DNA from: Cystobacter fuscus DSM 2262
GTDB taxonomy: Bacteria > Myxococcota > Myxococcia > Myxococcales > Myxococcaceae
Direction of reading: 5' to 3'
Length of the DNA: 64,000 nt
Assembly: GCF_000335475.2 (NCBI RefSeq)
Contig: NZ_ANAH02000009.1
Location: forward strand, 1 to 64,000
Positions 1 to 8,430 of the stretch are shown piece by piece. The position numbers and the translations under genes are program-made. Each line of letters starts with the position of its first letter. Position 1 is the stretch's first letter. Under the pieces are notes generated by a model, which saw nothing but the letters and a program-made list of their open reading frames with translations, ran no database searches and was not told the origin of the DNA.

Positions 1-332
1 TCGAAGGTCGGTATGCCCAGAGGCCGGGTCGACTTCCCGTCCCCCTTCGGGATGTGCACACGCCTGACGGGCGGCGCTCGGTAGTCTCCGGACTTCGCGC
101 GGTTGAGCAGCAACTGGAGGTTGGCCTCCAGTGCTTGCGCATACTGCTTCGCTGTCTGTCCGTCGACCCCGACTGCCCCGTCCTTGCGCGTGCGCCGGTA
201 AGCCTCCTGGAGCCACTCCAGGTCGATGTGGTGGGCCAGCGTCGTGAACGCCATGTCCGGCCCCTGCCTCGCCAGCGTCGCTATCCGTTGGAGTTTCGTT
301 GAGACGGTTGTAGGGCTCGGTGTCCCCGCCAT
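1..332 (-). CDS. Group II intron reverse transcriptase/maturase, N-terminal part (cut by window edge)
   Basis: Reads leftward off the window from ATG at 332. The 110 visible residues match the start of group II intron-encoded proteins: a variable leader, then [20 protein letters not shown], then the RT-0/RT-1 block [18 protein letters not shown]. Family members bind the unspliced intron RNA, help it splice and copy it into DNA during retrohoming. The catalytic YADD block and maturase domain would lie beyond the left edge, so activity cannot be judged. No frameshift or stop is seen in the visible part. It lies inside the intron, about 415 bases after the intron's 5' end, the usual position in domain IV. 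Confidence 0.9.
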   Translation of the reverse strand, partial: MAGTPSPTTVSTKLQRIATLARQGPDMAFTTLAHHIDLEWLQEAYRRTRKDGAVGVDGQTAKQYAQALEANLQLLLNRAKSGDYRAPPVRRVHIPKGDGKSTRPLGIPTF

Positions 333-747
333 CTTTCCCTCCCTCGATTCCATGTTCCGGTGCCCCCTTCCCTCCACAGGGTCCGCCCGGGTGCGTTCCC
401 CTGCTTCGGCGGTACTACCCCAGGTTCCTGGAGGACCCTCTTGTCTGCGTGCCCCGCTCTCAGACCCCGGCGAGACCCCAGGACCTGGCCTGTTTCGGCC
501 CTGGGCTGCTGCCTTCCGCTACTCGTACGGCGTCGGCTCTCGCGACGATTCAGATCTTTCGAGGCTCAATCACGCGGCCCACATACTCGCTGTCTACGCT
601 TCGCAGCCCGGGTTGCCCCGGCACCACGCAAGACTCGCTTCCGGCTGGTGGCCTCCTTTGCCGGGCGGGGTTTGAACCCGCAGGGTCCCTTCGTGAAGTT
701 TCCGCTCCTACATCGCTTCCTCCTCACCCAAGCTTTGCCTGGCGCAC
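1..747 (-). mobile_element. Group II intron, 5' part
   Basis: On the minus strand the intron appears to begin at 747 with GTGCGCC, which fits the GUGYG 5' consensus. It continues through structured, non-coding domain I-III RNA to the reverse transcriptase ATG at 332. The segment around 290-450 matches, in inverted orientation, the intron remnant at 21.4-21.5 kb, which supports the boundary. Bases 748 onward are the 5' exon, read as antisense of a permease-like fragment. Domains V/VI and the 3' end lie outside the window. Confidence 0.8.
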
Positions 748-903
748 ACGAGTCGTCTGACACCCTTTCGGAAGGTGATGCGCGGCGAGACCCTGAGCGC
801 CATGCCCTACCTGCTGGGCGTGGCGAGCTGCGGCGCGCTCGCGTTCCTTGCCTGGACCGTGCGCCTGCTCGGGGACGAGCGCATCATCTTCGGCCGGTCG
901 TGA
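748..903 (+). pseudogene. C-terminal fragment, possibly of an ABC-2 type permease
   Basis: An open frame runs from the intron junction to TGA at 901-903. It reads SRLTPFRKVMRGETL, then a hydrophobic stretch MPYLLGVASCGALAFLAW, and ends RLLGDERIIFGRS. One terminal membrane helix followed by a basic tail ending in FGR resembles the C-termini of ABC-2 permeases. With only about 50 residues this is a guess. The 5' part is separated from it by the group II intron, which sits antisense to the frame. Confidence 0.35.
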
Positions 904-1009
904 GCCTTTGGCGTGCGGGGGCCTGGCGTTTCTTATCGGGAAATACAGGGCTGCGCGGCAGGGGAAACAATCCGGGTCAACACACCCGGAAGCGCGCTGT
1001 CAAAGCGAG

Positions 1010-1352
1010 TGGACGCTGCTCATGCGTTCGAGCAGCGGGGCTCCGCTCTCAACGGACTCGCGGGCGACACGAGCTGCGCTTGGGGATGCACGGGCTGCAA
1101 CCTGGGCAGCCCCAAGTGCACCAGAAGGGCGCGCACCCCACCAGGAGCCGTCAGGTCCGCCAGCACCCGCCGCCAGCCCCCACACCGCTCGCAAGTGAAG
1201 ACGTCGAAGCCGAACGTCCTCCGCAGGGTTGCGCCTGGTCCACTCGCGGCGTCCTCTTCTTCTTCGGCTCCTTGCTGGCCGCTGCCTCAGGCGCCACGCT
1301 CGCCTCCTCCGCTCCTGCGGGGACCAGAAATGGCCGCGGTTTCGCGCCTGGA
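1010..1352 (-). mobile_element. IS91-like transposase C-terminal remnant R1
   Basis: Read on the minus strand, this encodes the zinc-ribbon region of IS91-family transposases: LRRTFGFDVFTCERCGGWRR, then VLADLTAPGGVRALLVHLGLP. The stretch before it (RPFLVPAG and a Glu/Lys-rich linker) lies in another frame, so the copy is frameshifted. It lacks the TATAGG terminus seen in most other copies, and both edges are approximate. From 903 to about 1010 nothing recognisable was found. Confidence 0.75.
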
Positions 1353-1438
1353 GAGCTTGCGCGCCGCCGGGGGCTCCCGGCCGATGAGGCGGTGGAGCGC
1401 CTGAGAGAGGGGAGACCCCGAGCCTTCTCTTCACGTCT

Positions 1439-1652
1439 TCAGTACTTGCACTGGGGCGCGCCCGTGGCCGCGTCGACAGTGTTTTGGTTGGCGGGATCGA
1501 AGAAGTTGGTCGTGACGGCCACGGTGCCGGGACGGGTGCCCTTGCTCACGGTGATTCCGCAGCCATAGCCCCGCTCGAACCGGCTGTTCTTGATGAAGGA
1601 GCCAATCTCCCGGCTCACGTTGACATTGCCCGAACCGTAGATGCCTTCAGCG
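1439..1652 (-). pseudogene. C-terminal fragment of a secreted beta-helix-like protein
   Basis: Minus-strand frame entering from the R2 junction and ending at TGA (1439-1441). It reads IYGSGNVNVSREIGSFIKNS, then RFERGYGCGITVSKG, and ends NQNTVDAATGAPQCKY. The 'xxNSRFERxxGxGI' pattern and the Asn-rich tail resemble the last coils of right-handed parallel beta-helix proteins. The N-terminal part is missing because the IS91-like end at 1653 is joined directly to it. The assignment is by eye from about 70 residues. Confidence 0.4.
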
Positions 1653-1959
1653 TATAGGCGGGATAGAAGCCATGTGGAGGGTGAGGGCTGGAGCGCAGGA
1701 GCCGAGGAGGGCCCGGGCCGGGGCCCGCTTCAGATCCTGCGTTGGAAGTCCCAGGTGCTCCACTATCGAGCGCACCCCTGCCGGGGCCGTCACATACGCC
1801 AGCACCTTTCGCCTGCCTCCACAGCGGGCGCAGGCGAACACGTCCAGCGCTGAGCAACTCGGCCCAGTCTCCTCGCGGCGTCTTCTCCTTCATCGGCTCC
1901 GTGCTGGCCGCTGCCTGGGGCGCCACGCTCCTCTCCTCCGCTCCGGCTTGGGGGACCAG
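1653..1959 (-). mobile_element. IS91-like remnant R2 with left terminus
   Basis: Starts with TATAGGCGGGATAGAAGCC directly after CAGCG. On the minus strand it encodes FACARCGGRRKVLAYVTAPA and VEHLGLPTQ of the transposase C-terminus, ending PALTLHMASIPPIR at the terminus. A short deletion near 1850 puts the upstream linker (DWAELL) out of frame. Internally it also lacks about 200 bases found in R9. Its right edge is fused to the xylanase gene near 1960. Confidence 0.8.
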
Positions 1960-3754
1960 CCTTTTTCAGCTCCCTGCGCATGTAGTCCACCGCGGAGCGC
2001 CGCCCGTACGATTCGTCGAAGGGCAGTGAGTCCGCCAGTTCCGCGCCCCAGTTGGGCGACAGGTAGTTCGTCTTGCCACCTGCGTTTACCGGGCCGGACA
2101 TGGAGCCGTAGCGATCGGTGAAGCCCCACGTGCCGAAGCTCTCGCAACCCGGGCTGGCTTGGAACTGCAGGCACACGGCGAGCTTGTCGGAGAACAGCGT
2201 GGGCCGACTGGAAGCGTCCGATACGTCGAGCTCCGACACGCGCACCTTGACATGCGCCTGCGCGATCACCCTCTGCATGGCCGCCCGTAGATCGGCGGCC
2301 AGGGCCGGATCGTCGTCGGGGTCGTAGTTGTGTGATTGGAACCCGATGCCGTCAACCAGCTTGCCATAACCCAGGCCGTTGATGTAGCGCACGAAGGCAA
2401 TCATGTTGTCGAGTTTGTCAGCCGAACCGGCTTGGTCGATACCGAACTCGTTGATCCAGTTCTCGGCGCTGGGATCGATCTCCTTCACCTTGCGCAGCGC
2501 GTCGATGTAGATCTGCAGGCCGAACGCCTTGTACCAGACCGAGAGGTTGTTCTCGTCTTCGGCGCCACTGCGTAGGCCGTAGGGTTCGTCGCTTTCGTAC
2601 GAGAAGATCTCGTTCAGGGTGTCCCATTCGTGCACACTGCCCTTGTATCGCGTGACCAGGGTAGTGATGTGGTCCATCAGCGCTTGCCGCAGCGCCGGGT
2701 AGTTGCGGGCGTCGTACAGGCTCCAGATCCACTGCGGCAGCGCCTCGTGCCACACCAGCGTGTGGCCGTGCACGCGCATGTTGTTCTTCGCCGCAAACGC
2801 CACCAGCGCATCGGCCTCGGCGAACGCGTACTGGTCAGGCTGTGGGTGGATGGCCTGGAACTTGAAGTGCATTTCCGGCGTGATCATCGAGTAGTTCTCG
2901 GCCAGGACCTGGCCGTACTTCGCATCCGACAGCAGCGCGTCGGCGTTCGCGGCCGCGCCGATCCACAAAGGCTTGGGCAGACCTTGCGCCAGCGAGCGCA
3001 GCGAGTCCGCAGGCGGGGTGTAGGCCCGCAGCATATCGGCGCCGTTGTCGGCGATCTGCGCGTCTTGCGCCTGGATGCTGGTGATCGAGAAGCCGCCCCC
3101 CAATTCGGCGTCAGCGCCGAAATACAGCTTGCCCTTGCTGAACACCGGGTGGTTGTCGGATTCCTTGAAGCGGCCGATCTCCTTGCCGTTGACACTGAAA
3201 ATCAGCGCCGTTCCCTGCCGGTTAACGCCGAAGGTGACGCGCGGGCCCAGGCCTTGGGCGCTGAAGTCCTGCTTGATCATGTCGACCCACACCTGGGCCA
3301 CGCCACGAGTCAGGCCCAGGCGCACGTTGCGGCCGTCGATGCGCCATTCGTCGTAGCCGATCGGCAGGCTGCCGTAAAGGTCGACGAAGGCGCCCTTGTC
3401 CGGATGGACGGCTGCGTCGACCTCGATCTCGACGGAGAAATTCGCCGTGAAATCGAGGCGCGGCCCCATCAGGTTGATCGGCGGATTCAGATACCACTTG
3501 CCGCTGGTCTTCGGGCGGATCTTGCGGTCGAGGGGAACGACCGTGAGGGTCTTGCCGTCCCAGCCCGTGCCCGAGAACTGGCTCCAGTTGTAAGGCGCTT
3601 GCAGCAACTCCACCTTCGCGGTGGCGGCATCGTTGACTCGGGTGAGCTTACGAGACTGGACCGCGGTCGAGTCAGCCGCGCTCCCCCCGCAAGCCGCCAG
3701 CGCCGCGCTTAGAAGGAACGCCAAACCCAGGGCTGGCAACAGTTTCATGGCCAT
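1790..3754 (-). CDS. GH10 endo-1,4-beta-xylanase lipoprotein with a chimeric C-terminus
   Basis: Predicted exported glycoside hydrolase family 10 enzyme cleaving beta-1,4-xylan. The N-terminus is a lipoprotein signal (LLSAALAAC). Residues of about 50-250 form a beta-sandwich-like, possibly carbohydrate-binding region. The GH10 barrel follows, with HGHTLVWH, the acid/base Glu in WDTLNEIF and the nucleophile Glu in VRVSELDV. The ATG at 3754 is preferred because AAGGAG lies nine bases upstream; the ATG at 3763 directly abuts that motif. Native sequence ends near RRSAVDYMRRELKKA (about 1960). The last roughly 55 residues are read from IS91 remnant R2 in a foreign frame. The active site is complete, so the enzyme may still work. 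GC is lower than in the 26-64 kb half, suggesting import. Confidence 0.85.
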   Translation of the reverse strand: MAMKLLPALGLAFLLSAALAACGGSAADSTAVQSRKLTRVNDAATAKVELLQAPYNWSQFSGTGWDGKTLTVVPLDRKIRPKTSGKWYLNPPINLMGPRLDFTANFSVEIEVDAAVHPDKGAFVDLYGSLPIGYDEWRIDGRNVRLGLTRGVAQVWVDMIKQDFSAQGLGPRVTFGVNRQGTALIFSVNGKEIGRFKESDNHPVFSKGKLYFGADAELGGGFSITSIQAQDAQIADNGADMLRAYTPPADSLRSLAQGLPKPLWIGAAANADALLSDAKYGQVLAENYSMITPEMHFKFQAIHPQPDQYAFAEADALVAFAAKNNMRVHGHTLVWHEALPQWIWSLYDARNYPALRQALMDHITTLVTRYKGSVHEWDTLNEIFSYESDEPYGLRSGAEDENNLSVWYKAFGLQIYIDALRKVKEIDPSAENWINEFGIDQAGSADKLDNMIAFVRYINGLGYGKLVDGIGFQSHNYDPDDDPALAADLRAAMQRVIAQAHVKVRVSELDVSDASSRPTLFSDKLAVCLQFQASPGCESFGTWGFTDRYGSMSGPVNAGGKTNYLSPNWGAELADSLPFDESYGRRSAVDYMRRELKKAGPPSRSGGEERGAPGSGQHGADEGEDAARRLGRVAQRWTCSPAPAVEAGERCWRM

Positions 3755-3963
3755 TGCAGGCATCTCCTTGTCGATCTTGTTTCAGCCATCTTCACTTCCT
3801 CCACAGTTGCACATCATTCGCTGCTCGACCAGTCAGAATCGGGCACACGCGGCGCTTTTCCTAGGGAGTCTTGAATTGCTAGAACGTGAGGTCCTTGGAA
3901 AGCCGGTCGCGCTATCCGTACTGGAAACATGCCCCAGTTGAGATTGACAACGGCCGCAGCTAT

Positions 3964-4365
3964 TCAAAGCTGCCGCGTCTCGGCCGGCGCCGCATCCCAA
4001 TCGTCATTGCGCCCGTCGACGTACGTGATGGGCGCCTCCGCCAGCACCGCATCGTCCACGCAATCCAGGCAAGCCACGTTCACCGCATAAAAGGTCCCGC
4101 GGCGCGGCGAATCGCCGATGACGAACGGGCGGATGCCGCACACGGTGCAAGACGGATGCTGCTCGCGCTTGCGGCCGAAGCGGTAGGTCGACAGCATCTC
4201 GCTGCCGGCCAGCAGGCGGAACGCGGCGGGGGCGACGACGGCGCCCCAGAACCGGGTCTTGAAGCAGATCGAGCAGTTGCAGCGCGTCGTGCCCTGGCCG
4301 AGGTTGATGTCGGCTTGGAAGCGGATGCCTCCGCAGTGGCAACTTCCGTTGTAAGTACTCGTCAT
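3964..4365 (-). CDS. GFA/CENP-V-type zinc-binding protein
   Basis: A 133-residue protein of the glutathione-dependent formaldehyde-activating (GFA) fold family. Zinc-binding cysteines are visible in CHCGGIRF near the start, CNCSICFK near residue 35, and CTVCGIRPF near residue 80. Members are small, cytosolic and mostly of unproven function; the original enzyme condenses formaldehyde with glutathione. Length is normal and no break is seen. It lies about 200 bases from the xylanase start on the same strand. Those 200 bases hold no recognised feature. Confidence 0.8.
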   Translation of the reverse strand: MTSTYNGSCHCGGIRFQADINLGQGTTRCNCSICFKTRFWGAVVAPAAFRLLAGSEMLSTYRFGRKREQHPSCTVCGIRPFVIGDSPRRGTFYAVNVACLDCVDDAVLAEAPITYVDGRNDDWDAAPAETRQL

Positions 4366-4492
4366 CGTTTAATTTTTCCCATGGGGAAGTATTGTCGTGG
4401 CAATATCTATAAATTGCCACATTTCAAGTAACAGATGGGGCAGTGTTTGGAATCAGGCAACGGCAGTGCCATCGTCATCACGCAATACACCC

Positions 4493-5363
4493 ATGATCAA
4501 ATCGTTTTTCCAGCTACGCTACCTCGCGCTACGCGAAGCGCTCGCCTGCATCGGACTCGGCCTGCGCGACGTGCGCCATGGCGGCCTTTGGTGGCGCTCT
4601 TCCTTGTGCAGCATCGGAGCGGTCCAGCTTGTGGCTTTGGCTGTACTACCATTTCGGGACGTTCTTCCTGCAACTGAACGGCGGGATCACGCTCGTCTCC
4701 GTGGTCGGCTTGTCGATCCTGGGCGCGTTCGATTTCGGACCCGGCATCGCATCCGGTCCGGCGGCGCTGTCGAACATGGGCGGCCTGCAGGGCGTGGGCG
4801 GTCTCGCCAAAGGGCTGCTGGGCATCGCCCAGGTGGCGCTGTTCGCGTTGGCCCTGGCCGCCGTGGTCTATGCATTGGTATTCTTCATGAGCGCGCTGTT
4901 CACCGCCTGCCTGCCGGCGCGCTGCCAGGGGCTGGAACGCGAGCGCAGGGTCGTCGCGCGGCATTATCCGGCCTGGCGGCCCCACGCCATCGCGCCACGT
5001 CCCGCGCTGACAGCCTGGGACTGGGTGCAGAGAGGCTTGGGCCTGCTGGCATTGCTGATTCCGCTCTGGAGCGTCGTACTCCTGCTGCGCCTGCTCGCCG
5101 CCTGGAATGTGCGCTTCCTGTACGCACCGGCGGCTGCGGGCGTGCTGTCGAAGGAACAGCGGGGCGACCTGGCTGCGGCGCAAAAGCCGGCCATCTTCAT
5201 GCTCGGCCTGCTGTGACTGCTCATGATGATGGTGCCGGTACTGAATCTGGTGGTGCCGGCGCTGGCGTGCGTCAGCGTGTGCCACCTGCAGCGGCGGGGG
5301 TGGACTGACCAGGCGGCCCTTGCCAGTGCCGCCACGGCGGCGCCAGACGTGGCGCCTGCCTGA
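4493..5363 (+). pseudogene. EI24/CysZ-like membrane protein, broken
   Basis: Begins MIKSFFQLRYLALREALACI at 4493. The frame changes around 4620-4635, after which LWLYYHFGTFFLQLNGGITL continues in another frame. After AQKPAIFMLGLL an in-frame TGA (5214-5216) interrupts, and the same frame resumes with LLMMMVPVLNLVVPALACV to a stop at 5361-5363. Several hydrophobic segments and the RFLYAPAAAGVLSKEQR block fit the EI24 domain family of inner-membrane proteins. A frameshift plus an internal stop argues for a decaying gene rather than a sequencing slip, though one error cannot be excluded. Confidence 0.65.
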
Positions 5364-5398
5364 TACCCGGCTATCGCGTCCAGGCGAGGTTGCCGTAT

Positions 5399-5842
5399 TT
5401 ATGCGGCATCCAACTGGGCCAGCGCGCGACGATATTTTTCCGTCCTGGCCACGTCGGCAGCCGTGGGGGCCGCAATGCGGGACAAGTCGGCATTGTCCCG
5501 GAGGTCCGCATACTTGACGCGGCGGCCAATCGCATTCGCCGCCGCGCGGGCGATGAAAGCTTCGTAGGTTTCTCCATCCCTGCGCGTCACCGAATCCAGC
5601 GCTTCGAGCAGGTAGCCGGGAAAGCCTTCGGCCGCGAGTTGGTCGAGCGTCAGGCCCGTATCTTCGATGACGTCGTGCAGGATTGCCACAATGCGCTCGG
5701 CATCGTTTTCCATGGCCTGCATGACGCGCTTCGGGTGTTCGATGTAAGGGCGGCCTGCCTTGTCCGTTTGTCCGGCGTGCTGCTGCTCTGCTATCGAGAT
5801 CGCGCGTTCGAGAAGGCGCTCGAGTGGGATGGGTTGGTTCAT
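5399..5842 (-). CDS. Small HD-domain hydrolase (MESH1/SpoT-hydrolase-like)
   Basis: A 147-residue single-domain protein resembling the hydrolase domain of RelA/SpoT proteins, which removes pyrophosphate from (p)ppGpp. Visible landmarks are YIEHPKRVM, the metal-binding HD in ILHDVIEDTG, and RRVKYADLRDNADLSRI, matching the family's K-ADxxxN element. No synthetase domain is present, so it would be a stand-alone alarmone hydrolase. The start at 5842 has AAGGA five bases upstream. An earlier in-frame ATG at 5863 overlaps the stop of the upstream fragment (TGATG), so translational coupling is the alternative. The frame is intact, unlike its neighbours. Confidence 0.7.
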   Translation of the reverse strand: MNQPIPLERLLERAISIAEQQHAGQTDKAGRPYIEHPKRVMQAMENDAERIVAILHDVIEDTGLTLDQLAAEGFPGYLLEALDSVTRRDGETYEAFIARAAANAIGRRVKYADLRDNADLSRIAAPTAADVARTEKYRRALAQLDAA

Positions 5843-5862
5843 GGTTTTCCTTGAGGTCTTCA

Positions 5863-5999
5863 TCAGCGCAGTAGCGTTAGGCCCGGCGGCAGGGCGTCGC
5901 CGTACATGCGGGTGGCGCTGGCCTGGTCCAGTTCGACCACGTCGCGCACCATCGCCGCCCAGCCTTCCGGTGCGTTGCTGGCCGCCAGGCGCCGCAGCG
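5863..5999 (-). pseudogene. C-terminal fragment of an unknown protein
   Basis: Minus-strand frame entering from IS remnant R3 and ending at TGA (5863-5865), reading LRRLAASNAPEGWAAMVRDV then VELDQASATRMYGDALPPGL. It was probably the upstream partner of the HD hydrolase gene, since its stop overlaps an ATG of that gene. Its 5' part has been replaced by the IS91-like end. The family is not recognised. Confidence 0.45.
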
Positions 6000-6170
6000 T
6001 ATAGGCGGGATAGAAGCCATGTGGAGGGTGAGGGCTGGAGCGCAGGAGCCGAGGAGGGCCGCTGACGGGGCCAGCAAGGCCGCGCGCCGCGCCGGTACAC
6101 GGGACGGTACAACCCCTTGGGGCACACCCCTGCCCTGGCCGCCCTCGCTTGAGGAGAGCGGCAGGGAGTT
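6000..6170 (-). mobile_element. IS91-like remnant R3 with left terminus
   Basis: Starts TATAGGCGGGATAGAAGCC directly after CAGCG. Close to R5 and R6 for about 165 bases, including the motif GACGGTACAACCCCTTGGGG, then diverges after GCAGGGAGTT. It contains only the terminal part, downstream of the zinc-ribbon codons. The following 6171-6418 holds nothing recognisable. Confidence 0.75.
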
Positions 6171-6418
6171 ACGGAGGCCGGTGTCCAGCAGGAGGTCTCC
6201 GCCAGGGAAACACGCTCACCGGGTTGCTGGGCTTTTTCTTTGCCCTCGTTTCCCCATGTGCCCTCAGGGCGAGGGTGCGCACGGCCCGAGCCCCGTCACC
6301 GTAGGCCGCGGCCACTGTGGGGGCGGCCAGCGGACCGGTGCCCCGTCGCCGGGTTGACTCCTTCTCCCGGGGGCATGGCACTTCCGGTTCGCATCCAGAG
6401 GCTGTCCAGTCCCTTCAG

Positions 6419-6845
6419 GATGGAGGATTCCACCGATGGAGGCCGCCGGCCCGGCTTCTGCCCAAGAGCCGCCCACCCGCCTCCCGGTGTTCAGCAGGGG
6501 GAACTCCGGGCGAAGGTCGAGAGCCTGGCGTCCGCTCTGCGCTTCCTGCGAGGTCGACTGCGGGACATTCCGGAGGGAGTCCCGAGCCTCGATCATCTCC
6601 TCGTGTGTCTGGTACAAGCGAAGGCTTGCATCGCTCAGGACGGCAGGACGCTGCGTCGCTGGAGGGACAACGCCCTGTTCTGGATGCATATCCACGAGGT
6701 CTCCGCGGATATGCTGCTCCTCATCCCGATGGACATGCTTGCCGACGAGGTCATGTCGCTGGATGCTCACTTCCGGCGCAACATCCACGAGCCCGTCGCA
6801 CGCGCGACTTGGCAGGGGGCGGACGAGAGGTCGGGCGCATGCGCC
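6419..6845 (+). pseudogene. N-terminal part of an unknown protein, cut by R4
   Basis: Reads MEDSTDGGRRPGFCPRAAH, then a helical region with LRFLRGRLRDIPEGVPSLDH, LVQAKACIAQDGRTLRRW and LIPMDMLADEVMSLDAHFRR, up to the R4 terminus at 6846. The native C-terminus is missing; a chance continuation of about nine residues runs into the IS. The amphipathic helices and regular codon bias argue for real coding sequence. No family was recognised. Confidence 0.4.
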
Positions 6846-6985
6846 TATAGGCGGAATGGGGGCCTTGTTTGAGTGGGAGGGCTGGTGCAAAGGGGTTGAG
6901 AAGGGCCGCTGGAGGGTGACGGGCGGGCTGTGCGCCGGGCCGGAGCAGAGGCGGTGCCGCCCCTCTGGTCACACCTCGGCGGATT
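6846..6985 (-). mobile_element. IS91-like remnant R4 with left terminus
   Basis: Starts TATAGGCGGAATGGGGGCC, here after GCGCC rather than GCG. The text GGCTGTGCGCCGGGCCGG is shared with R7, so R4 and R7 form a subfamily distinct from R3/R5/R6. The right edge is approximate. Bases 6986-7094 hold nothing recognised. Confidence 0.65.
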
Positions 6986-7094
6986 GGATCCCCGGTGGGC
7001 CCACGTTGACGGGTTCCGACCGCGCTGGAGGCGTCTGAAGGACACAACGCATAGGCGCGAGCGGTTGCGTTGCGACAGGCTCGCGGCGGGCCCC

Positions 7095-7128
7095 GAACCC
7101 GGATGCACGGTGGTGCGCATCCGGGTTC
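7095..7128. repeat. Inverted repeat downstream of the metallo-beta-lactamase gene
   Basis: Perfect 12-bp arms GAACCCGGATGC and GCATCCGGGTTC around a 10-base loop, about 50 bases after the lactamase stop. No T-run follows, so it is not a classical intrinsic terminator. It is followed by CGTGAGG and, 11 bases on, AGACAGCCACGTCTTGT. The same order recurs at 8255-8402. Confidence 0.7.
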
Positions 7129-7178
7129 CGTGAGGGGACAGGGGTGCAAGACAGCCACGTCTTGTGCCCAGTCAGCCG

Positions 7179-8069
7179 CTACTCGGCCTTGCCCTCCGCC
7201 TCCTTCTTCAGCCTCGCGGTGAGCCCCTGGTCCGCCCGGTCCGCGTACGCGCGGCACGCCCCCGGGTCGATGAAGGCCTGTCGCCCCTCGCGCTCGCTCC
7301 GGGCCCGCAGCTCGAAGAAGCGGCCTGCCCCCGGGTGGGTGGGGATCATCACGTCACACGGCAGGGTTCGGATCTTCTCGATGCTGCCGCGGAACCGCTG
7401 CACGCGGGCGGCGTCGGCGCCGTGGCGGAAGCGCGGTGCGGCCACAGGCGTGAGGCTCTCGGCATACACCACGTCCACACAGCGCTCCCCCTCGCAGCTG
7501 CGCCACGTCCACGTCGTCGCGCCGGGGGTGTGCCCCGGCGTGTGGTGCGCGGTGACGACGACCTTGCCGAGCGTCACCGTCCCGCCGTCGGCCACCGTCA
7601 CCACGTCCCGCACGGCCGGGTAGCGCATGGAGGCCCCGTAGCCTGCCAGGGGATCATCCGGGGTGACCGACCCGAGGCGCAGCGCCTTGGCCCCGGCTGG
7701 GCTCGCCGCCACCTTGGCGCCGCTCATCCGCCGCAGCGCCGCGATGCCCCCGGCGTGGTCGCAGTGCGCGTGCGAGTTGAGGATCCACTTCACGTCGCGC
7801 ATCTCAAAGCCCAGGGCGCGCACGCCCTCCGCGATGCGCTCCGCGGACTGGGGCAGTGCGCCGTCGACGAGGATGAGGCCCTCCCCGCTGTCGATGAGGA
7901 CCGACGACAGCCCCGCGACGCCGACGTAGTACGTGTTCCCGTACACGCGGAACGGCGCCTGCGGCCGGTTCCACTCCGCGCAGTCGCCGCACTCGATGGG
8001 CGCGGTGTCGGGCGGGACGGAGGGGGTTGCAGCGGTGACGAGCGGGATGAGCAAGGCGAGCAGTCGCAT
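7179..8069 (-). CDS. Subclass B3 metallo-beta-lactamase
   Basis: A 296-residue exported zinc hydrolase predicted to open the beta-lactam ring in the periplasm. A short signal peptide (MRLLALLIPLVTAA) is followed by CGDCAEWNRPQAPFRVYGNT and GLSSVLID, typical of B3 enzymes. Zinc ligands are visible: His100, His102, Asp104 and His105 in SHAHCDHAGG, His180 in HTPGHTPG and His245 in PTHPGAG. TWTWRSCEGERC and VYAESLTPV also match the subclass. The start at 8069 is chosen because the signal peptide begins there and CGGAG lies just upstream; the frame is open further but reads poorly. No regulator is adjacent. The gene lies between IS91-like ends R4 and R5 and is bracketed by related hairpins. Substrate range cannot be read from sequence. 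Confidence 0.9.
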   Translation of the reverse strand: MRLLALLIPLVTAATPSVPPDTAPIECGDCAEWNRPQAPFRVYGNTYYVGVAGLSSVLIDSGEGLILVDGALPQSAERIAEGVRALGFEMRDVKWILNSHAHCDHAGGIAALRRMSGAKVAASPAGAKALRLGSVTPDDPLAGYGASMRYPAVRDVVTVADGGTVTLGKVVVTAHHTPGHTPGATTWTWRSCEGERCVDVVYAESLTPVAAPRFRHGADAARVQRFRGSIEKIRTLPCDVMIPTHPGAGRFFELRARSEREGRQAFIDPGACRAYADRADQGLTARLKKEAEGKAE

Positions 8070-8254
8070 CGGGGTTGGCTCCGAAAGGGGAGGGAGAGGC
8101 CGCCCCCCGTGCAAGGAGCCTGCCGCGAGCTCCAGGCCGTCCGCCCGGATTTCTTCCTTCCGAGGTCGCAGCGGGTCCGTGTGCCGGACACCACAGAGCG
8201 CCTCCACTCGACCGCACCCGGCGCGGCTTCGTGGACGCGATCCGCGCGGGTGCA

Positions 8255-8280
8255 CCGGATGCACGGCGGGGTGCATCCGG
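8255..8280. repeat. Inverted repeat upstream of the metallo-beta-lactamase gene
   Basis: Perfect 10-bp arms CCGGATGCAC and GTGCATCCGG with a six-base loop, followed by the CGTGAGG text also seen after the hairpin at 7095-7128. On the minus strand it follows the stop of the small fragment at 8302, about 20 bases on. Confidence 0.7.
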
Positions 8281-8301
8281 GCTCCGTGAGGCCAGGACGC
8301 C

Positions 8302-8430
8302 TCAGCCCCGGGGCGGGCCGTAGGAAACGGGCCGGACCGCCGAGCCCGAGCCTCCGCGCTCCTTGAGTGCCAGCACGAGCGTGCAGGACAGCCACGTCTT
8401 GTCCGTGGACATCTCCTTCAGGCGCAGGTT
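8302..8430 (-). pseudogene. C-terminal fragment of an unknown protein
   Basis: Minus-strand frame reading NLRLKEMSTDKTWLSCTLVL then ALKERGGSGSAVRPVSYGPP RG and a stop at 8302-8304. It joins the kinase-like fragment at about 8430 out of frame. The KTWLSCT block recurs at about 7146-7165 downstream of the lactamase gene, so this 3' end exists twice, once on each side of the lactamase. The family is not recognised. Confidence 0.4.

Noticed and set aside
360-1568. Plus-strand open frame of about 400 residues
   Set aside because: It crosses the intron RNA, a permease fragment and an IS remnant, so it cannot be one gene.
6380-6400. TGGCAC...TTCGC as a sigma-54 promoter
   Set aside because: GG-to-GC spacing is two bases too long for the -24/-12 rule.
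7095-8402. Integron cassette around the metallo-beta-lactamase
   Set aside because: No integrase gene and no attC core sites were seen; the flanks are better explained as a duplicated gene end with hairpins.
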